Below, one piece after another: positions 1 to 9,221 of a stretch of DNA of 64,000 nucleotides. The notes under the pieces are model-generated. The model made no database searches and was not told where the DNA came from. It saw nothing but the letters and a program-made list of their open reading frames with translations. Numbering within the stretch: the first letter of the stretch is position 1; the number at the start of each line of letters is the position of its first letter. Made by a program: the position numbers and the translations under genes. The stretch is from positions 62,001-126,000 of the forward strand of contig CAMDCN010000001.1 in assembly GCA_945890485.1 (NCBI GenBank), written 5' to 3'. Origin of the DNA: Candidatus Sulfopaludibacter sp. SbA3. GTDB taxonomy: Bacteria; Acidobacteriota; Terriglobia; Bryobacterales; Bryobacteraceae.

Positions 1-2603
1 TCGCCGAAGGCCATATTGACTTCCGCGTAGGTGCGGGCGATCTCGTTCCACTTGGGGCCCAGGCCCATGCTTTCGGCCTGTTCCTTTAAGTTAGTGAACT
101 GGCCCCCTGGCATCTCATGGAGATAGACTTCGGCGGTGCCGGCCCGGAGGCCGCTATCGAACGGGAGATAGTAAGTCCGGACAGTCTCCCAGTAGTCGGA
201 GCACCGATTGAGGGCTTCGAGGTTCATGCCGGTGGCGCGGGGGGTGTTGGCGAGCGCCGCGACCAAGGAGTTCAAGTTCGGTTGCGAGGTCGTGCCAGAC
301 ATGGCGGCCAAGGCTGCGTCGGCTGCATCGACGCCGGCATCGGAAGCCTTCAGAATGGAGGAGGCGTTGATGCCGCTCGTATCGTGGGTATGGAAATGGA
401 CGGGCAGGCCCACCTCTTCGCGCAGGGTTTTGACCAGCTTCTGCGCGGCGTAAGGCTTCAGCAGGCCGGCCATATCCTTGATGCCCAGGATATGCGCGCC
501 CATCTTTTCGAGCTCCTTCGCCATCTCGACGTAGTAAGTTAACGGGTACTTATCGCGCTTGGGGTCGAGGATGTCGCCGGTGTAACAGATGGCGCCTTCG
601 CAGAGGCGATCGGTCTTGCGGACCGCTTCCATGGGCACCTTCATGTTCGGCAGCCAATTCAGCGAATCGAAGATCCGGAAGATATCGATGCCGTTCTCCG
701 CCGCGCCGGCGATGAATTCGCGCACGACATTATCGGGATAGGCCGTGTAGCCGACGGCGTTCGAGGCGCGGAGGAGCATCTGGAAGCAGATGTTCGGGAT
801 GGCGGTGCGGAGGAGGCGGAGACGCTGCCAGGGGTCTTCGAGCAGGAAGCGCATGGTCACGTCGAACGTGGCGCCGCCCCACATTTCGAGCGAGAACAGA
901 TCGGGGAGTTGATGGGAGACAGTGTTGGCAATGGCCAACAGGTCATAGGTGCGGACGCGCGTGGCCAGCAGCGACTGATGGGCGTCGCGGAACGTGGTGT
1001 CCGTAAGCAGCAGCCGCTTTTCCTTGCGCATCCAGGCGGCGAACTTCTCGGGGCCGAGTTCATCGAGCAACTGGCGGGTGCCGGGGGGAGGGGGCAGGGG
1101 ATCGTGCGCCGGGATAACGGCTGGACGATACTCTGACGGTACGTTCTTGCCTTTCACTTCGGGGTTGCCATTGACGGAAACCTCGCCGAGATAGGTGAGG
1201 AGGCGCGTGGCGCGGTCGCGGCGCTTGGTGAATTGGAACAGCGCTGGGGTGTTGGCCAGGAAGGAGGTGTTGATTTGGCCGGCCTGGAAATCGGGATGGT
1301 TGATGACGTTTTCGAGGAACGGAACGTTCGTTTTTACCCCGCGGATGCGGAACTCGCGCAGGGCGCGGTCCATACGGGCGCAGGCTTCCGGGAAGGTACG
1401 GCCCCAAGCGGTGACTTTGACGAGAAGCGAATCGTAGAACGGAGTAATGACGGCGCCGCCGTAGGCGCTGGCGCCGTCGAGACGGATGCCGAACCCGGCG
1501 GGGGAGCGGTAGGTTTGGATCTTCCCGTAGTCCGGAACGAACCCATTGGCGGGGTCTTCGGTTGTGACGCGACACTGGAGGGCGGTGCCGTGGAGCGGAA
1601 CCTGATCCTGGGGCGGCAGGTCCATTTCCGGACCGTGGAGGGCGAGGCCTTGCGCGATCTGGATCTGGGAGCGTACGATGTCGATCCCGGTGATCATTTC
1701 GGTGACGGTGTGTTCCACCTGGACACGGGGGTTCACTTCGATGAAGAACCATTCGCCCGTGTCGGTGTCGACGAGGAACTCTACCGTGCCGGCGTTGTAG
1801 TAGCCAGCCGTGTGGGCCAGCCGGACGGCGGCGTCGGCCAGTTCGCGGCGGATGCGCGGGTCGAGGCCGATGGCAGGAGCGACTTCGACGACCTTTTGGT
1901 GGCGGCGCTGGACGGAGCAGTCGCGTTCATACAGGTGCATCACCTCACCGTGTTTGTCGGCGAGGATCTGGACTTCGACGTGGCGGGGCCGGCGGATATA
2001 GCGTTCAATGAAGACGGCATCGTTGCCGAAAGCGGCGCCTGCTTCGGCTTGCGCTTCGGCGAGTTTGGCGGGGAGTTCGGCGGCGTTATCGACGACGCGC
2101 ATGCCACGACCACCACCACCGAATGCAGCTTTGACGATGACAGGGAAGCCGATCTTTTCTGCCGCTGCAACGGCCTTTTTTGGGTCTTTGATGGGCTTTT
2201 CGGTGCCGGGGACGACGCGGACGCCGGCTTTCTCGGCGAGGGTTCGGGCGGCGGTCTTGTCGCCGAGCATTTCGAGGATCTCGGCGCTCGGGCCGATGAA
2301 CGTGATTCCGTGCTTTTCGCAGGCGCGCGGCAGGGCCGGGTTCTCGCTGAGGAAACCGTAACCCGGATGGATCGCGTCGACCCCTTTCTCGGCGGCGAGG
2401 GCGCAGATGCCGTCGACATCGAGATAGGCTTGGACGGGGCCTTTACCTTCCCCGATCAAATAGGCTTCGTCGGCCTTGAAACGATGAAGGCTGAGACGGT
2501 CTTCCTGGGAATAGACCGCAACCGTGCGGAGGCCCAGTTCATTGGCGGCGCGGAGGATGCGGATGGCGATTTCGCCACGGTTCAAAGCAAGCAGTTTTCG
2601 CAT
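1..2603 (-). CDS. pyc: Pyruvate carboxylase, C-terminus cut by window edge
   Basis: Biotin-dependent, ATP-driven carboxylation of pyruvate to oxaloacetate in the cytoplasm (anaplerosis). The frame opens at an ATG and leaves the window after 867 codons; the family is usually about 1150 residues, so the end of the carboxyltransferase and the biotin carrier domain lie outside. Visible in order: a biotin carboxylase domain with the glycine-rich ATP loop FGGGGRG (about 161-167) and EVNPRVQVEHTVTE (about 289-302), then the carboxyltransferase from about residue 534 (TDTTFRDAHQS), with LFSLEMWGGATFD, the GIKDMAG lysine region and the metal motif HFHTHD. This order in one chain is the single-polypeptide pyruvate carboxylase, not a two-subunit acyl-CoA carboxylase. 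It follows fliJ by 39 bases on the same strand, so it may be read through from the flagellar genes, although the functions are unrelated. Confidence 0.95.
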   Translation of the reverse strand, partial: MRKLLALNRGEIAIRILRAANELGLRTVAVYSQEDRLSLHRFKADEAYLIGEGKGPVQAYLDVDGICALAAEKGVDAIHPGYGFLSENPALPRACEKHGITFIGPSAEILEMLGDKTAARTLAEKAGVRVVPGTEKPIKDPKKAVAAAEKIGFPVIVKAAFGGGGRGMRVVDNAAELPAKLAEAQAEAGAAFGNDAVFIERYIRRPRHVEVQILADKHGEVMHLYERDCSVQRRHQKVVEVAPAIGLDPRIRRELADAAVRLAHTAGYYNAGTVEFLVDTDTGEWFFIEVNPRVQVEHTVTEMITGIDIVRSQIQIAQGLALHGPEMDLPPQDQVPLHGTALQCRVTTEDPANGFVPDYGKIQTYRSPAGFGIRLDGASAYGGAVITPFYDSLLVKVTAWGRTFPEACARMDRALREFRIRGVKTNVPFLENVINHPDFQAGQINTSFLANTPALFQFTKRRDRATRLLTYLGEVSVNGNPEVKGKNVPSEYRPAVIPAHDPLPPPPGTRQLLDELGPEKFAAWMRKEKRLLLTDTTFRDAHQSLLATRVRTYDLLAIANTVSHQLPDLFSLEMWGGATFDVTMRFLLEDPWQRLRLLRTAIPNICFQMLLRASNAVGYTAYPDNVVREFIAGAAENGIDIFRIFDSLNWLPNMKVPMEAVRKTDRLCEGAICYTGDILDPKRDKYPLTYYVEMAKELEKMGAHILGIKDMAGLLKPYAAQKLVKTLREEVGLPVHFHTHDTSGINASSILKASDAGVDAADAALAAMSGTTSQPNLNSLVAALANTPRATGMNLEALNRCSDYWETVRTYYLPFDSGLRAGTAEVYLHEMPGGQFTNLKEQAESMGLGPKWNEIARTYAEVNMAFG

Positions 2604-2642
2604 AGAGGAATCAGAAACGCAGTTTCCTTAGTTTGGCATAGG

Positions 2643-3092
2643 CTACTCCGATCCTTGTTGTTTTCCCCACTGACTCATGAAGGCCTCTTCAGCCAAAGCC
2701 TGTTCCTCCCGTGCCGATTCCGTTTCCCAGCGCTGGCGACCGCGATCCCGAAGCTTTTCGAGAAGTTGTTGATTTCGTTTGGCTTCGAGCACCCGTGAAT
2801 TCTGTTGCTGTATGCGGGAGATGCACTCCGCGGCGTCCCGGTCCTGCCGGCGCCGCTCTTGCACGACCCAGCGCCGGTATTCATCCATCTGGACGAGAGA
2901 TTCCCCGGATAGCGGGCGATCCGGCCGGAAGAGTTCGGCTTGGTCCCGGCGGAGATCGTTAAGCAGCGTCTGTTGACGTTCCTGAATCTGTTGCAGTTCC
3001 TGATGCATGAGGGCAAGCTGAGCCTCGGCGGCTTCCGTTTGCTGGACGCGGAGCCGGAGAACGCCCGCGAGACTGAATTGGTAGCGCTTCAA
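2643..3092 (-). CDS. fliJ: Flagellar export chaperone FliJ
   Basis: Small coiled-coil stalk protein of the flagellar type III export apparatus, which in the known family contacts the FliI ATPase ring and the export gate FlhA. The 149-residue product starts MKRYQFSLAGVLRLR, typical of FliJ, and is charged and almost entirely predicted helical, with heptad-like Gln/Glu/Arg/Leu spacing. Sequence conservation in this family is poor, so the call rests mainly on length, N-terminal pattern and position five bases behind fliI. It is the last recognisable flagellar gene of this block. Confidence 0.85.
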   Translation of the reverse strand: MKRYQFSLAGVLRLRVQQTEAAEAQLALMHQELQQIQERQQTLLNDLRRDQAELFRPDRPLSGESLVQMDEYRRWVVQERRRQDRDAAECISRIQQQNSRVLEAKRNQQLLEKLRDRGRQRWETESAREEQALAEEAFMSQWGKQQGSE

Positions 3093-3097
3093 CCGGG

Positions 3098-4426
3098 TTA
3101 ACCGAGCTCAGCGGCCAGGGCGGTGAGTTTCTGCAGGGTTCCCTCGCGATTGATTTTTTCCTCCGGGGTCTGTTTTAAGAACTGTTCGAGCGAATGGCGC
3201 GTGCGGATGGCGGCGTCGAGTTGGGGATTGCTTCCGGCGGCATAGGCGCCGAGATTGATGAGGTCTTCGGCCCGGCGGTAGGCGGCCATGGCTTCGCGGA
3301 TTTTACGCATGGCGTCTTTTTGCGCGGGTGTCGCGATTTGCGAGGAGAGGCGGCTTACCGATTGCAGGATATCGATGGCTGGGTAGTGACCGGCGGCGCC
3401 CAGATCGCGGGAGAGGATGATGTGTCCGTCCAGAATGCCGCGCGTTGCGTCGCAGATCGGCTCGTTGAAGTCGTCGCCTTCGACGAGAACGGTGAAGAAG
3501 CCGGTAATAGAGCCGCCTTCGAAATTGCCGGCTCGCTCGAAGATCTTCGGGAGGAGATTGAAGACGGACGGCGGATAGCCCTTCTGGCTCGGCGGCTCTC
3601 CCGCCGCGAGTCCGATTTCGCGTTGGGCCATGGCGAGGCGGGTGACGGAGTCCATGACGAGCAGCACCGCCTTGTGCTGGTCGCGGAAGTATTCCGCGAT
3701 GGCGAGGGCCACAAACGCAGCGCGGAGGCGGAGCGGGGCGGGTTGGTCCGAGGTGGCGACGACGACGACGGAGCGGGCTAGTCCCTCGGTACCAAGCTCG
3801 TGTTCGAGGAAGCCGCGGACCTCCCGATTCCGCTCGCCAATGAGCGCGATTACGCTGACGTCGGCGAAGTTGTGTTTCGACATACTACCCAGCAACGTGC
3901 TCTTGCCGACGCCGCTGCCTCCGAACAAGCCGATGCGTTGGCCCTTGCCGCAAGGCAACATTCCGTCGATGGCGCGGATGCCGGTAATGAGCGGTTCTGT
4001 GATGTGCGGACGCGCGAGGGGCCCGGGTGGTGCGGCATAAAGGGGGTAGAGCGCTGCCGGGTCGATGGGGGGACCGCCATCCATGGGACGGCCGAATCCA
4101 TCGAGCACGCGTCCCAGGAGCGCGGGGCCGACGGGAACGCGGGCGGCTTCGCTCCGCGCGACAATCCGGTCTCCCATCTGAAGGCCGTCGGTCTCCTCGA
4201 GGGGCATGGAGAGCAGCTTTCCGCTTCGAAATCCAATGACCTGGGTGCGAATAGAGCGCCCGTTGGCGGCGCGGATCTCACAGAAGTCGCCCAGCCCGGC
4301 GGCTGGCCCTTCCGATTCCACGAGCAGGCCGATCTGTTGAGCCACCTTGCCGCTGGCGACATAGGTGTTCATGCGGGACAAGTGGCGCAGATAGAGGGAG
4401 TTGTCGAATCGATCGGGCGGTGGCAT
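3098..4426 (-). CDS. fliI: Flagellum-specific ATPase FliI
   Basis: ATPase of the flagellar type III export apparatus, related to the F1 beta subunit, acting at the cytoplasmic face of the basal body. The 442-residue product carries the Walker A loop GGSGVGKS (about 169-176), a Walker B strand ending LLVMDSVTR, and the family stretches RAIDGMLPCGKGQRIGLFGG and GSITGFFTVLVEGDDFNEPI. Length matches the family. The gene lies between fliH (six bases upstream) and fliJ (five bases downstream), the normal order of the export ATPase module. Confidence 0.96.
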   Translation of the reverse strand: MPPPDRFDNSLYLRHLSRMNTYVASGKVAQQIGLLVESEGPAAGLGDFCEIRAANGRSIRTQVIGFRSGKLLSMPLEETDGLQMGDRIVARSEAARVPVGPALLGRVLDGFGRPMDGGPPIDPAALYPLYAAPPGPLARPHITEPLITGIRAIDGMLPCGKGQRIGLFGGSGVGKSTLLGSMSKHNFADVSVIALIGERNREVRGFLEHELGTEGLARSVVVVATSDQPAPLRLRAAFVALAIAEYFRDQHKAVLLVMDSVTRLAMAQREIGLAAGEPPSQKGYPPSVFNLLPKIFERAGNFEGGSITGFFTVLVEGDDFNEPICDATRGILDGHIILSRDLGAAGHYPAIDILQSVSRLSSQIATPAQKDAMRKIREAMAAYRRAEDLINLGAYAAGSNPQLDAAIRTRHSLEQFLKQTPEEKINREGTLQKLTALAAELG

Positions 4427-4432
4427 GTTTCC

Positions 4433-5131
4433 TCAGCGGGCATCGGCCAAATCGGCGAAGCCTCGTTCAATTTCGGCAAGTTGGGTTTGAACTCCCGCGT
4501 CCACTAAGCCCCGGGCTGTTTCAAAGAGAACCGCTCCCCGTTCGAGGGATGCATCGGCGGTCACTTCGATGGACTGCGGAAGTCCCATTGCCTGGATATG
4601 CCGCTCCAGCGCGGCGGCGTCTGGCGCGGCCAAGCGAATCCGATAGACCTCGCCGGAGTTGAGCGTTTCGAGCGCTGCCTTGACAACTCCCTGCAATGCT
4701 CCAGGATCGACGGTCAGTTCCCGCTTCAGCACCTTGCGGGCAATGGCGAGGCTTAATTTCACCATCTCCTGCTCGCTCTCCCGCCGATAGCTGGCACGAT
4801 AGCCGACAACCTCTGCCGCGGCGCGGGCAAGGCGTTGCACTGCGGCGTCGAGGGCGGCGTGGGCTTTCGTGTGGCCGGCCGCTTCTCCCTCCCGGAATCC
4901 GGTCTGCCGCGCTTGATCTATTCGGATGGGCATTTCAGATTCCAACGTGGCGAGTTGGCGTTCGAGTTGGGCGATATGGCGGCTCTGCTGTTGGAGCAGT
5001 TCCTCGTTGCCGCGGTCCTCGCGGCCTTGCGCATCGCCGTGGGTGATTTCGAATGCTGTCGAGCTGTTTGGTACGACCAGCCAATCCTCGGTGGCTGGAT
5101 TGGCGGCCCCTCGGATGATCCTAGACGACAT
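4433..5131 (-). CDS. fliH: Flagellar assembly protein FliH
   Basis: Regulator and stator-like partner of FliI in the export apparatus. The 232-residue product has a variable N-terminus, a central long helix (about 45-95) rich in Glu/Gln/Arg, and a C-terminal FliH/HrpE-like domain with the stretch VKLSLAIARKVLKREL, where the family is best conserved. Its start overlaps the end of fliG by 11 bases, indicating translational coupling. Confidence 0.88.
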   Translation of the reverse strand: MSSRIIRGAANPATEDWLVVPNSSTAFEITHGDAQGREDRGNEELLQQQSRHIAQLERQLATLESEMPIRIDQARQTGFREGEAAGHTKAHAALDAAVQRLARAAAEVVGYRASYRRESEQEMVKLSLAIARKVLKRELTVDPGALQGVVKAALETLNSGEVYRIRLAAPDAAALERHIQAMGLPQSIEVTADASLERGAVLFETARGLVDAGVQTQLAEIERGFADLADAR

Positions 5132-6176
5132 ACTGCTCGCCGCCTCCGCCGCCCTTCATGCTGATGGTCCCTTCGCTCTCGAGTTGCCGGACCACCGCGA
5201 TCACCTGCTGCTGCGCCGATTCGACGTCCTTGATCTTGACGGGTCCAAGCGTGTCCATATCCTCGCGCATCATCTCCGAACCACGTTGCGACATACAACC
5301 CAGGAAGTGGTTCCGGAGCTGTTCGCTGGTTCCCTTGAGAGCGACCGTGAGAACCTTGCGGTCCACCCGGGAGAGTATCTCCTTGATCGCGCCTTGGTCC
5401 ACGGCGAGCAAGTCCTCGAAGACGAACATGAGATGGCGGACTGTTTCGACGAGTGCCGGATCCTCGCCTTCGATCTTTTCGAGTATCTCCTTGCTTGATG
5501 CCGTATCGAGGCGATTAAACATTTCGGCGACGGCGCGGACGCCGCCGTAGGATTCGCGGCTCAGCTCGCCGAGGTTCTTCAGCTTCTGCCCAATGATGGT
5601 GGCAATGCGCGCGATGATGTCGGGCGAAATCTGGTCGAGGTTGGCCATACGAAGGGCGACGTCGGCGCGGATCTCTGACGGTAGTGAGTTCAGGAGCGCC
5701 GCGGCTTGCGACGAATTCAAGTGGGAAAGGATGAGCGCGATGGTCTGCGGGTGTTCGCTGTGAATGAACTTGGCGAGTTGCTGCGGATCGGCCTTCTGCA
5801 GTGCGTCGAAGTTGGCGGCGTCGACTCCGATGGTTTTCATCAAACGGTCGAGGAGGAACTGCGCATGATCCGGAGAGAAGGCGTTCATCAGAATCTTTTT
5901 CGCGTAGTCCACACCACCCTTGAGCACGTATTCGTGCGCAATCGTCATCTGGTAGTACTCCTCCAGAATCAGTTCGGCGCTCTCGGAGTTCATGTGCGGG
6001 ATGCGAGCGATCTCGCGGCCTATGAAGTGGACCTCCTCTTCATCGAGGCACTTCATCAGCTTGGCGCTGGTCTCTTCCCCCAGGATGACCATCAGCATTG
6101 CGGCCTTCCGCATACCGGAGTACTTCGGCCGGGCCGGTGCAGCGGCGGGTGCGGCGGCGGGATCAGGTGCGGCCAT
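5121..6176 (-). CDS. fliG: Flagellar motor switch protein FliG
   Basis: Rotor component that joins the MS ring (FliF) to the C ring and interacts with the stator. The 351-residue product has an Ala/Pro-rich leader (about 1-18), the N-terminal domain (RKAAMLMVILGEE), the middle-domain EHPQTIALILSHL motif and a C-terminal torque domain with charged helices (LFVFEDLL-like region, MSQRGSEMM). It ends in a glycine-rich tail (GGGGGEQYVV) a little longer than in typical homologues. It follows fliF by 16 bases and overlaps fliH, so all are expected on one transcript. Confidence 0.95.
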   Translation of the reverse strand: MAAPDPAAAPAAAPARPKYSGMRKAAMLMVILGEETSAKLMKCLDEEEVHFIGREIARIPHMNSESAELILEEYYQMTIAHEYVLKGGVDYAKKILMNAFSPDHAQFLLDRLMKTIGVDAANFDALQKADPQQLAKFIHSEHPQTIALILSHLNSSQAAALLNSLPSEIRADVALRMANLDQISPDIIARIATIIGQKLKNLGELSRESYGGVRAVAEMFNRLDTASSKEILEKIEGEDPALVETVRHLMFVFEDLLAVDQGAIKEILSRVDRKVLTVALKGTSEQLRNHFLGCMSQRGSEMMREDMDTLGPVKIKDVESAQQQVIAVVRQLESEGTISMKGGGGGEQYVV

Positions 6177-6192
6177 TGCTATCCTCCCTCAC

Positions 6193-8016
6193 TTACTCGG
6201 TCTCCCGGAGCCAAGCGCGGACAATATGAGCCATCCGCTCCGGCTCCTTGTGAATCTCTTCGGCTATGAACTTTTGCAGGATGTCCATTCGGCTAACCTG
6301 TACTTCGCCCGGTCGCAGCGATTGGATCGCTTCGAGAGTAAGCCGGTCTCGCTCTTCAGCTTCCTTGGCCAACTGTTCACGAAGGCGGCGCATCTCGTCC
6401 TTCGGGTCGCGGGTCTCCCCAACGGTTGGATCGTAGTTGGCCAACTCGTTGGGCGCGGGAAGCTCCCCGGTCTGCTTCCCTTCGACCGCTGGTGTCTCGC
6501 CATTTGCTATTGCCGCGGCCTTGGCAGCCTTCAGCGCTTTCTTCTCGGCGAGGTTGGCCCGGAAACCTTTGGCGGTCTGAATGGCCTTGCGAATCAGCAG
6601 GACCGGGACAGCGATGATCGCCAGGACGATCGCCACAATCAGCGCAGGCAGCCACGACTGTTCCACCAACCATTGCGCATGCCCTTCGAGCGGAATTCGC
6701 AGCCAATCTGGGATGAAACCAGGCAGGGTGACACGAGGCTTCTGGGCGACAACCGGGGCCGGTTCGCCGGCATCGAGACTGGCCGCAAAGGGCAGTGCCT
6801 CCACGGTCAACAGGTCGCCTCGATCTTCCTGGAAGCCGACCACAGCCGCGACCACTTCGCGGATCGACTTGAGGCGTTCCGGCGAAGGCGCTTCGAGCGT
6901 TCGCTTAGGCCCATCGATCCGGACGCCGTGGTCAAGCAGCACCGATACCGATAGGCGCTTGATTTGACCTTGGGGAAACTGGATCCGGCGAACAACCCGG
7001 CTTGTTTGGAAGGTGGTGTTCTCGGACTTGCGGTAGGCCCCGGCGCCTGCCGTTGTTCCTGGGCGGGATGTGGGCCGGGGCAAGTTGGATGGCGTCCCGG
7101 GAATGCCGCTCGGCCCGGGGATGCCACTGCCATCCTCGGACCGTTGTGCGGTCACCATTACGGACCTTGTCGGGTCGTAGGTTTCTTCGCTCTGGTCCCC
7201 GCTGGCCAAGTCACAATCGAGCGACACGGCGGCGCGGAAACGATCCGGCCCGAGTAGCGGTTCGAGAGTGTCCTGGATCTTGCGCAGCAGGTCCTTCTCC
7301 ATGTTGGCGCGGTAGGCGAGAATCGCCTCTGACGGTTCGGCGGCGTTGGGGTCTTCTTTTTTGGGGCGGCTGAGCAGGTTACCGCGCATGTCGAGGACGG
7401 AGACCTGGTCCGGCGAGAGGCCTTCCACGGCGCTTGCGGTCAGATGCGTTACCGCCTGAATGTTTTGCGGGGAGAGCTTGGCGCCAGTCTTGAGTTTGAC
7501 CAGGACGCTGGCCTTGGCTGCTTCGCGGCGTTCGAGGAAGATGCTGTTCTTGGCAAAGGTAATGTGAACCCGAGCGTGCTCCACTTCGTTCAAAGACATG
7601 ACGGAGCGTTCCAGCTCGCCCTCGATCGCTCGATGAAAATTGACCTGCTCGGAGAACTCGCTGGCACCAAAATTAGCGTTGTCAAACAGTTCGAAGCCAA
7701 TCCGGCCGGTTTTTGGCAGGCCGGCGGTGGCCATTTGGATGCGCAGTTCGTCGAGCCGGTCCGCTGGCACTTTAATCGTGGTGCCGTTGTCCGCCAACCG
7801 GAACTCAACGCCCATTTCGCGAAGGCGGTTCACCACAGGACCCGCGTCCTCGGCAGCCATGTTCTGAAACAGCGGCTTGAAGCTCTGTTCCCGGTGTTGG
7901 CGGGATGCAAACAAAATCCCCCCGAGGAGTGCTAGGGCCGTGACGCCGACAACGATCCGCTGCCGCAAGGTTAGCCGGAGCCAAAGCTGCTTGATCTGTT
8001 CGAGGTATGCGCTCAT
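6193..8016 (-). CDS. fliF: Flagellar MS-ring protein FliF
   Basis: Inner-membrane ring protein that forms the base of the flagellar rotor. The 607-residue product has an N-terminal membrane helix (about 20-36, VVGVTALALLGGILFAS), ring-building motifs including GLPKTGRIGFELFDNANFG and VSLDCDLASGDQSEETYDP, a Pro/Gly/Ser-rich linker near residues 295-325, and a second membrane helix at about 457-475. The cytoplasmic tail ends with a helix of the kind that binds FliG (AEEIHKEPERMAHIVRAWL). Length fits the family. It lies between fliE and fliG. Confidence 0.96.
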   Translation of the reverse strand: MSAYLEQIKQLWLRLTLRQRIVVGVTALALLGGILFASRQHREQSFKPLFQNMAAEDAGPVVNRLREMGVEFRLADNGTTIKVPADRLDELRIQMATAGLPKTGRIGFELFDNANFGASEFSEQVNFHRAIEGELERSVMSLNEVEHARVHITFAKNSIFLERREAAKASVLVKLKTGAKLSPQNIQAVTHLTASAVEGLSPDQVSVLDMRGNLLSRPKKEDPNAAEPSEAILAYRANMEKDLLRKIQDTLEPLLGPDRFRAAVSLDCDLASGDQSEETYDPTRSVMVTAQRSEDGSGIPGPSGIPGTPSNLPRPTSRPGTTAGAGAYRKSENTTFQTSRVVRRIQFPQGQIKRLSVSVLLDHGVRIDGPKRTLEAPSPERLKSIREVVAAVVGFQEDRGDLLTVEALPFAASLDAGEPAPVVAQKPRVTLPGFIPDWLRIPLEGHAQWLVEQSWLPALIVAIVLAIIAVPVLLIRKAIQTAKGFRANLAEKKALKAAKAAAIANGETPAVEGKQTGELPAPNELANYDPTVGETRDPKDEMRRLREQLAKEAEERDRLTLEAIQSLRPGEVQVSRMDILQKFIAEEIHKEPERMAHIVRAWLRETE

Positions 8017-8036
8017 TCCGCTTTACGCCGCCACCT

Positions 8037-8345
8037 TCAAAGCTGCATGCGCATGATCTCTTGGTAGGCGGAGACCACTTTATTTCTCACGCCCAGGAAC
8101 ATCTCAAAGGCGACTTCCGACCGTTGTCCGGCCAATACCACTTGATGGAGCTCCTCCTCCTCACCACGCAGGAAGCGATCGGTCGACTGCTCCGATCCGA
8201 GACGGAACTGTTCTACCCGTTGAATAGCATCCGTCAGCACTGATTGGAACGCCTCGCCCGTCGATTTCTCCGTCTCCCCTACGGGGGCGGGCGGCACCAC
8301 GGGAGCGATGCCTTTCAGACCGAGCATGGAAATCTTGTCAAGCAT
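8037..8345 (-). CDS. fliE: Flagellar hook-basal body protein FliE
   Basis: Small structural protein that connects the MS ring to the rod. The 102-residue product has the normal length and C-terminal conserved pattern (VALAGQRSEVAFEMFLGVRNKVVSAYQEIMRMQ in shorter pieces: SEVAFEMFLGVRNK, AYQEIMRM). It sits between flgC and fliF as in most flgBC-fliE-fliF operons. Confidence 0.92.
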   Translation of the reverse strand: MLDKISMLGLKGIAPVVPPAPVGETEKSTGEAFQSVLTDAIQRVEQFRLGSEQSTDRFLRGEEEELHQVVLAGQRSEVAFEMFLGVRNKVVSAYQEIMRMQL

Positions 8346-8351
8346 GTGCCG

Positions 8352-8810
8352 CTACCCCCTCATAATGTCGAGCGTTTTTTGAATCATGTCTTTTGCTGCG
8401 GCCATGGCCGCCACGTTGCTCTGGTAGCCGCGACTGGCGCTCATTAGGTCGACCATCTCTTCGGCTGGGTTCAAGTGCGGATACGATACATAGCCGTCCT
8501 TGTCAGCATCCGGATGCCCCGGCTGATAGCGCTTTTCCGGTTCACGCTGGTCCTGGACCACTTCGGCGACCCGAACCCCTTCCATCGTTTGCCCGTTCCC
8601 TGGGGCACCTCGCAGTTGCGAAGCAAAGATGGCGGAGAATGGGCCTTCCGCCGCCGCGGATTCGAAAATGACATCCTTTCGGCGGTACGGGCCGCCCTCG
8701 GGGGTCCGGGTGGTTTCGGCGTTTGCCAGGTTCTCGACCAGCACTTCGGCTCGTTTGCGCTGCGCCGACATGCCGGAAGCGCTGACTGAAAGCAGGTTAA
8801 AGAGGCTCAT
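8352..8810 (-). CDS. flgC: Flagellar basal-body rod protein FlgC
   Basis: Proximal rod subunit. The 152-residue product has the N-terminal rod signature (SVSASGMSAQRKRAEVLVENLANAET split over residues 7-32) and the C-terminal rod helix with MVDLMSASRGYQSNVAAM. The internal HPDADKDGYVSYPHLN stretch is the usual FlgC loop. Its ATG overlaps the stop of flgB by four bases, indicating coupled translation. Confidence 0.95.
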   Translation of the reverse strand: MSLFNLLSVSASGMSAQRKRAEVLVENLANAETTRTPEGGPYRRKDVIFESAAAEGPFSAIFASQLRGAPGNGQTMEGVRVAEVVQDQREPEKRYQPGHPDADKDGYVSYPHLNPAEEMVDLMSASRGYQSNVAAMAAAKDMIQKTLDIMRG

Positions 8811-9145
8811 CCGTTTCGTCCATCCTGTAGCGCCAGCTTGATGTCCTTGAACTCGCCCTTGATCTTCATCGTGACGAATTGAAAGCGGATGGCGTTTTCG
8901 GCCAATAGCCGCGCCTGCTCCTCGATGTTGACGTTGTTTCCATCGTTTCCGACCCGGAGCCCTTCGGTTTCGTGGACTACGGGGTCGGCGCCTTTGGCCA
9001 ACGTCAGGAACTCGCGTTGAAAGTCGATGTCCTTGGTGCGATAGCCAGGCGTATCGGCATTCGCGATGTTCGAACCCACCAGCTTCTGGCGGGCGCTCAA
9101 CAGATTGAGATAGTGTTCTTTCGAGGCTGCAATCCGGTCTAGCAT
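8807..9145 (-). CDS. flgB: Flagellar basal-body rod protein FlgB
   Basis: Rod subunit and first gene of the flagellar block. The 112-residue product contains NIANADTPGYRTKDIDFQ (about 27-44), the hallmark of FlgB. The start is the ATG at 9145; the bases just before it (GTTTGCC) contain no Shine-Dalgarno sequence. A TAAAGC hexamer lies seven bases upstream of the ATG, a weak candidate for a -10 of a nearly leaderless message. Confidence 0.93.
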   Translation of the reverse strand: MLDRIAASKEHYLNLLSARQKLVGSNIANADTPGYRTKDIDFQREFLTLAKGADPVVHETEGLRVGNDGNNVNIEEQARLLAENAIRFQFVTMKIKGEFKDIKLALQDGRNG

Positions 9146-9221
9146 GGCAAACGCTTTACTGCACGTTGCTTGCCAATGCCTAATAGCGCCAGAAACTCAG
9201 CGAAAACGCGCCAAAAAGCTG

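Noticed and set aside
1233-2798. A 521-codon open frame on the plus strand
   Set aside because: It is antisense to pyruvate carboxylase, has no family character, and reflects codon bias in GC-rich DNA.
9160-9175. Sigma-54-like site upstream of flgB (TGGCAAGCAACGTGCA on the minus strand)
   Set aside because: GG and GC are spaced by ten bases as required, but transcription would start only about four bases before the ATG and the flanking bases match poorly.
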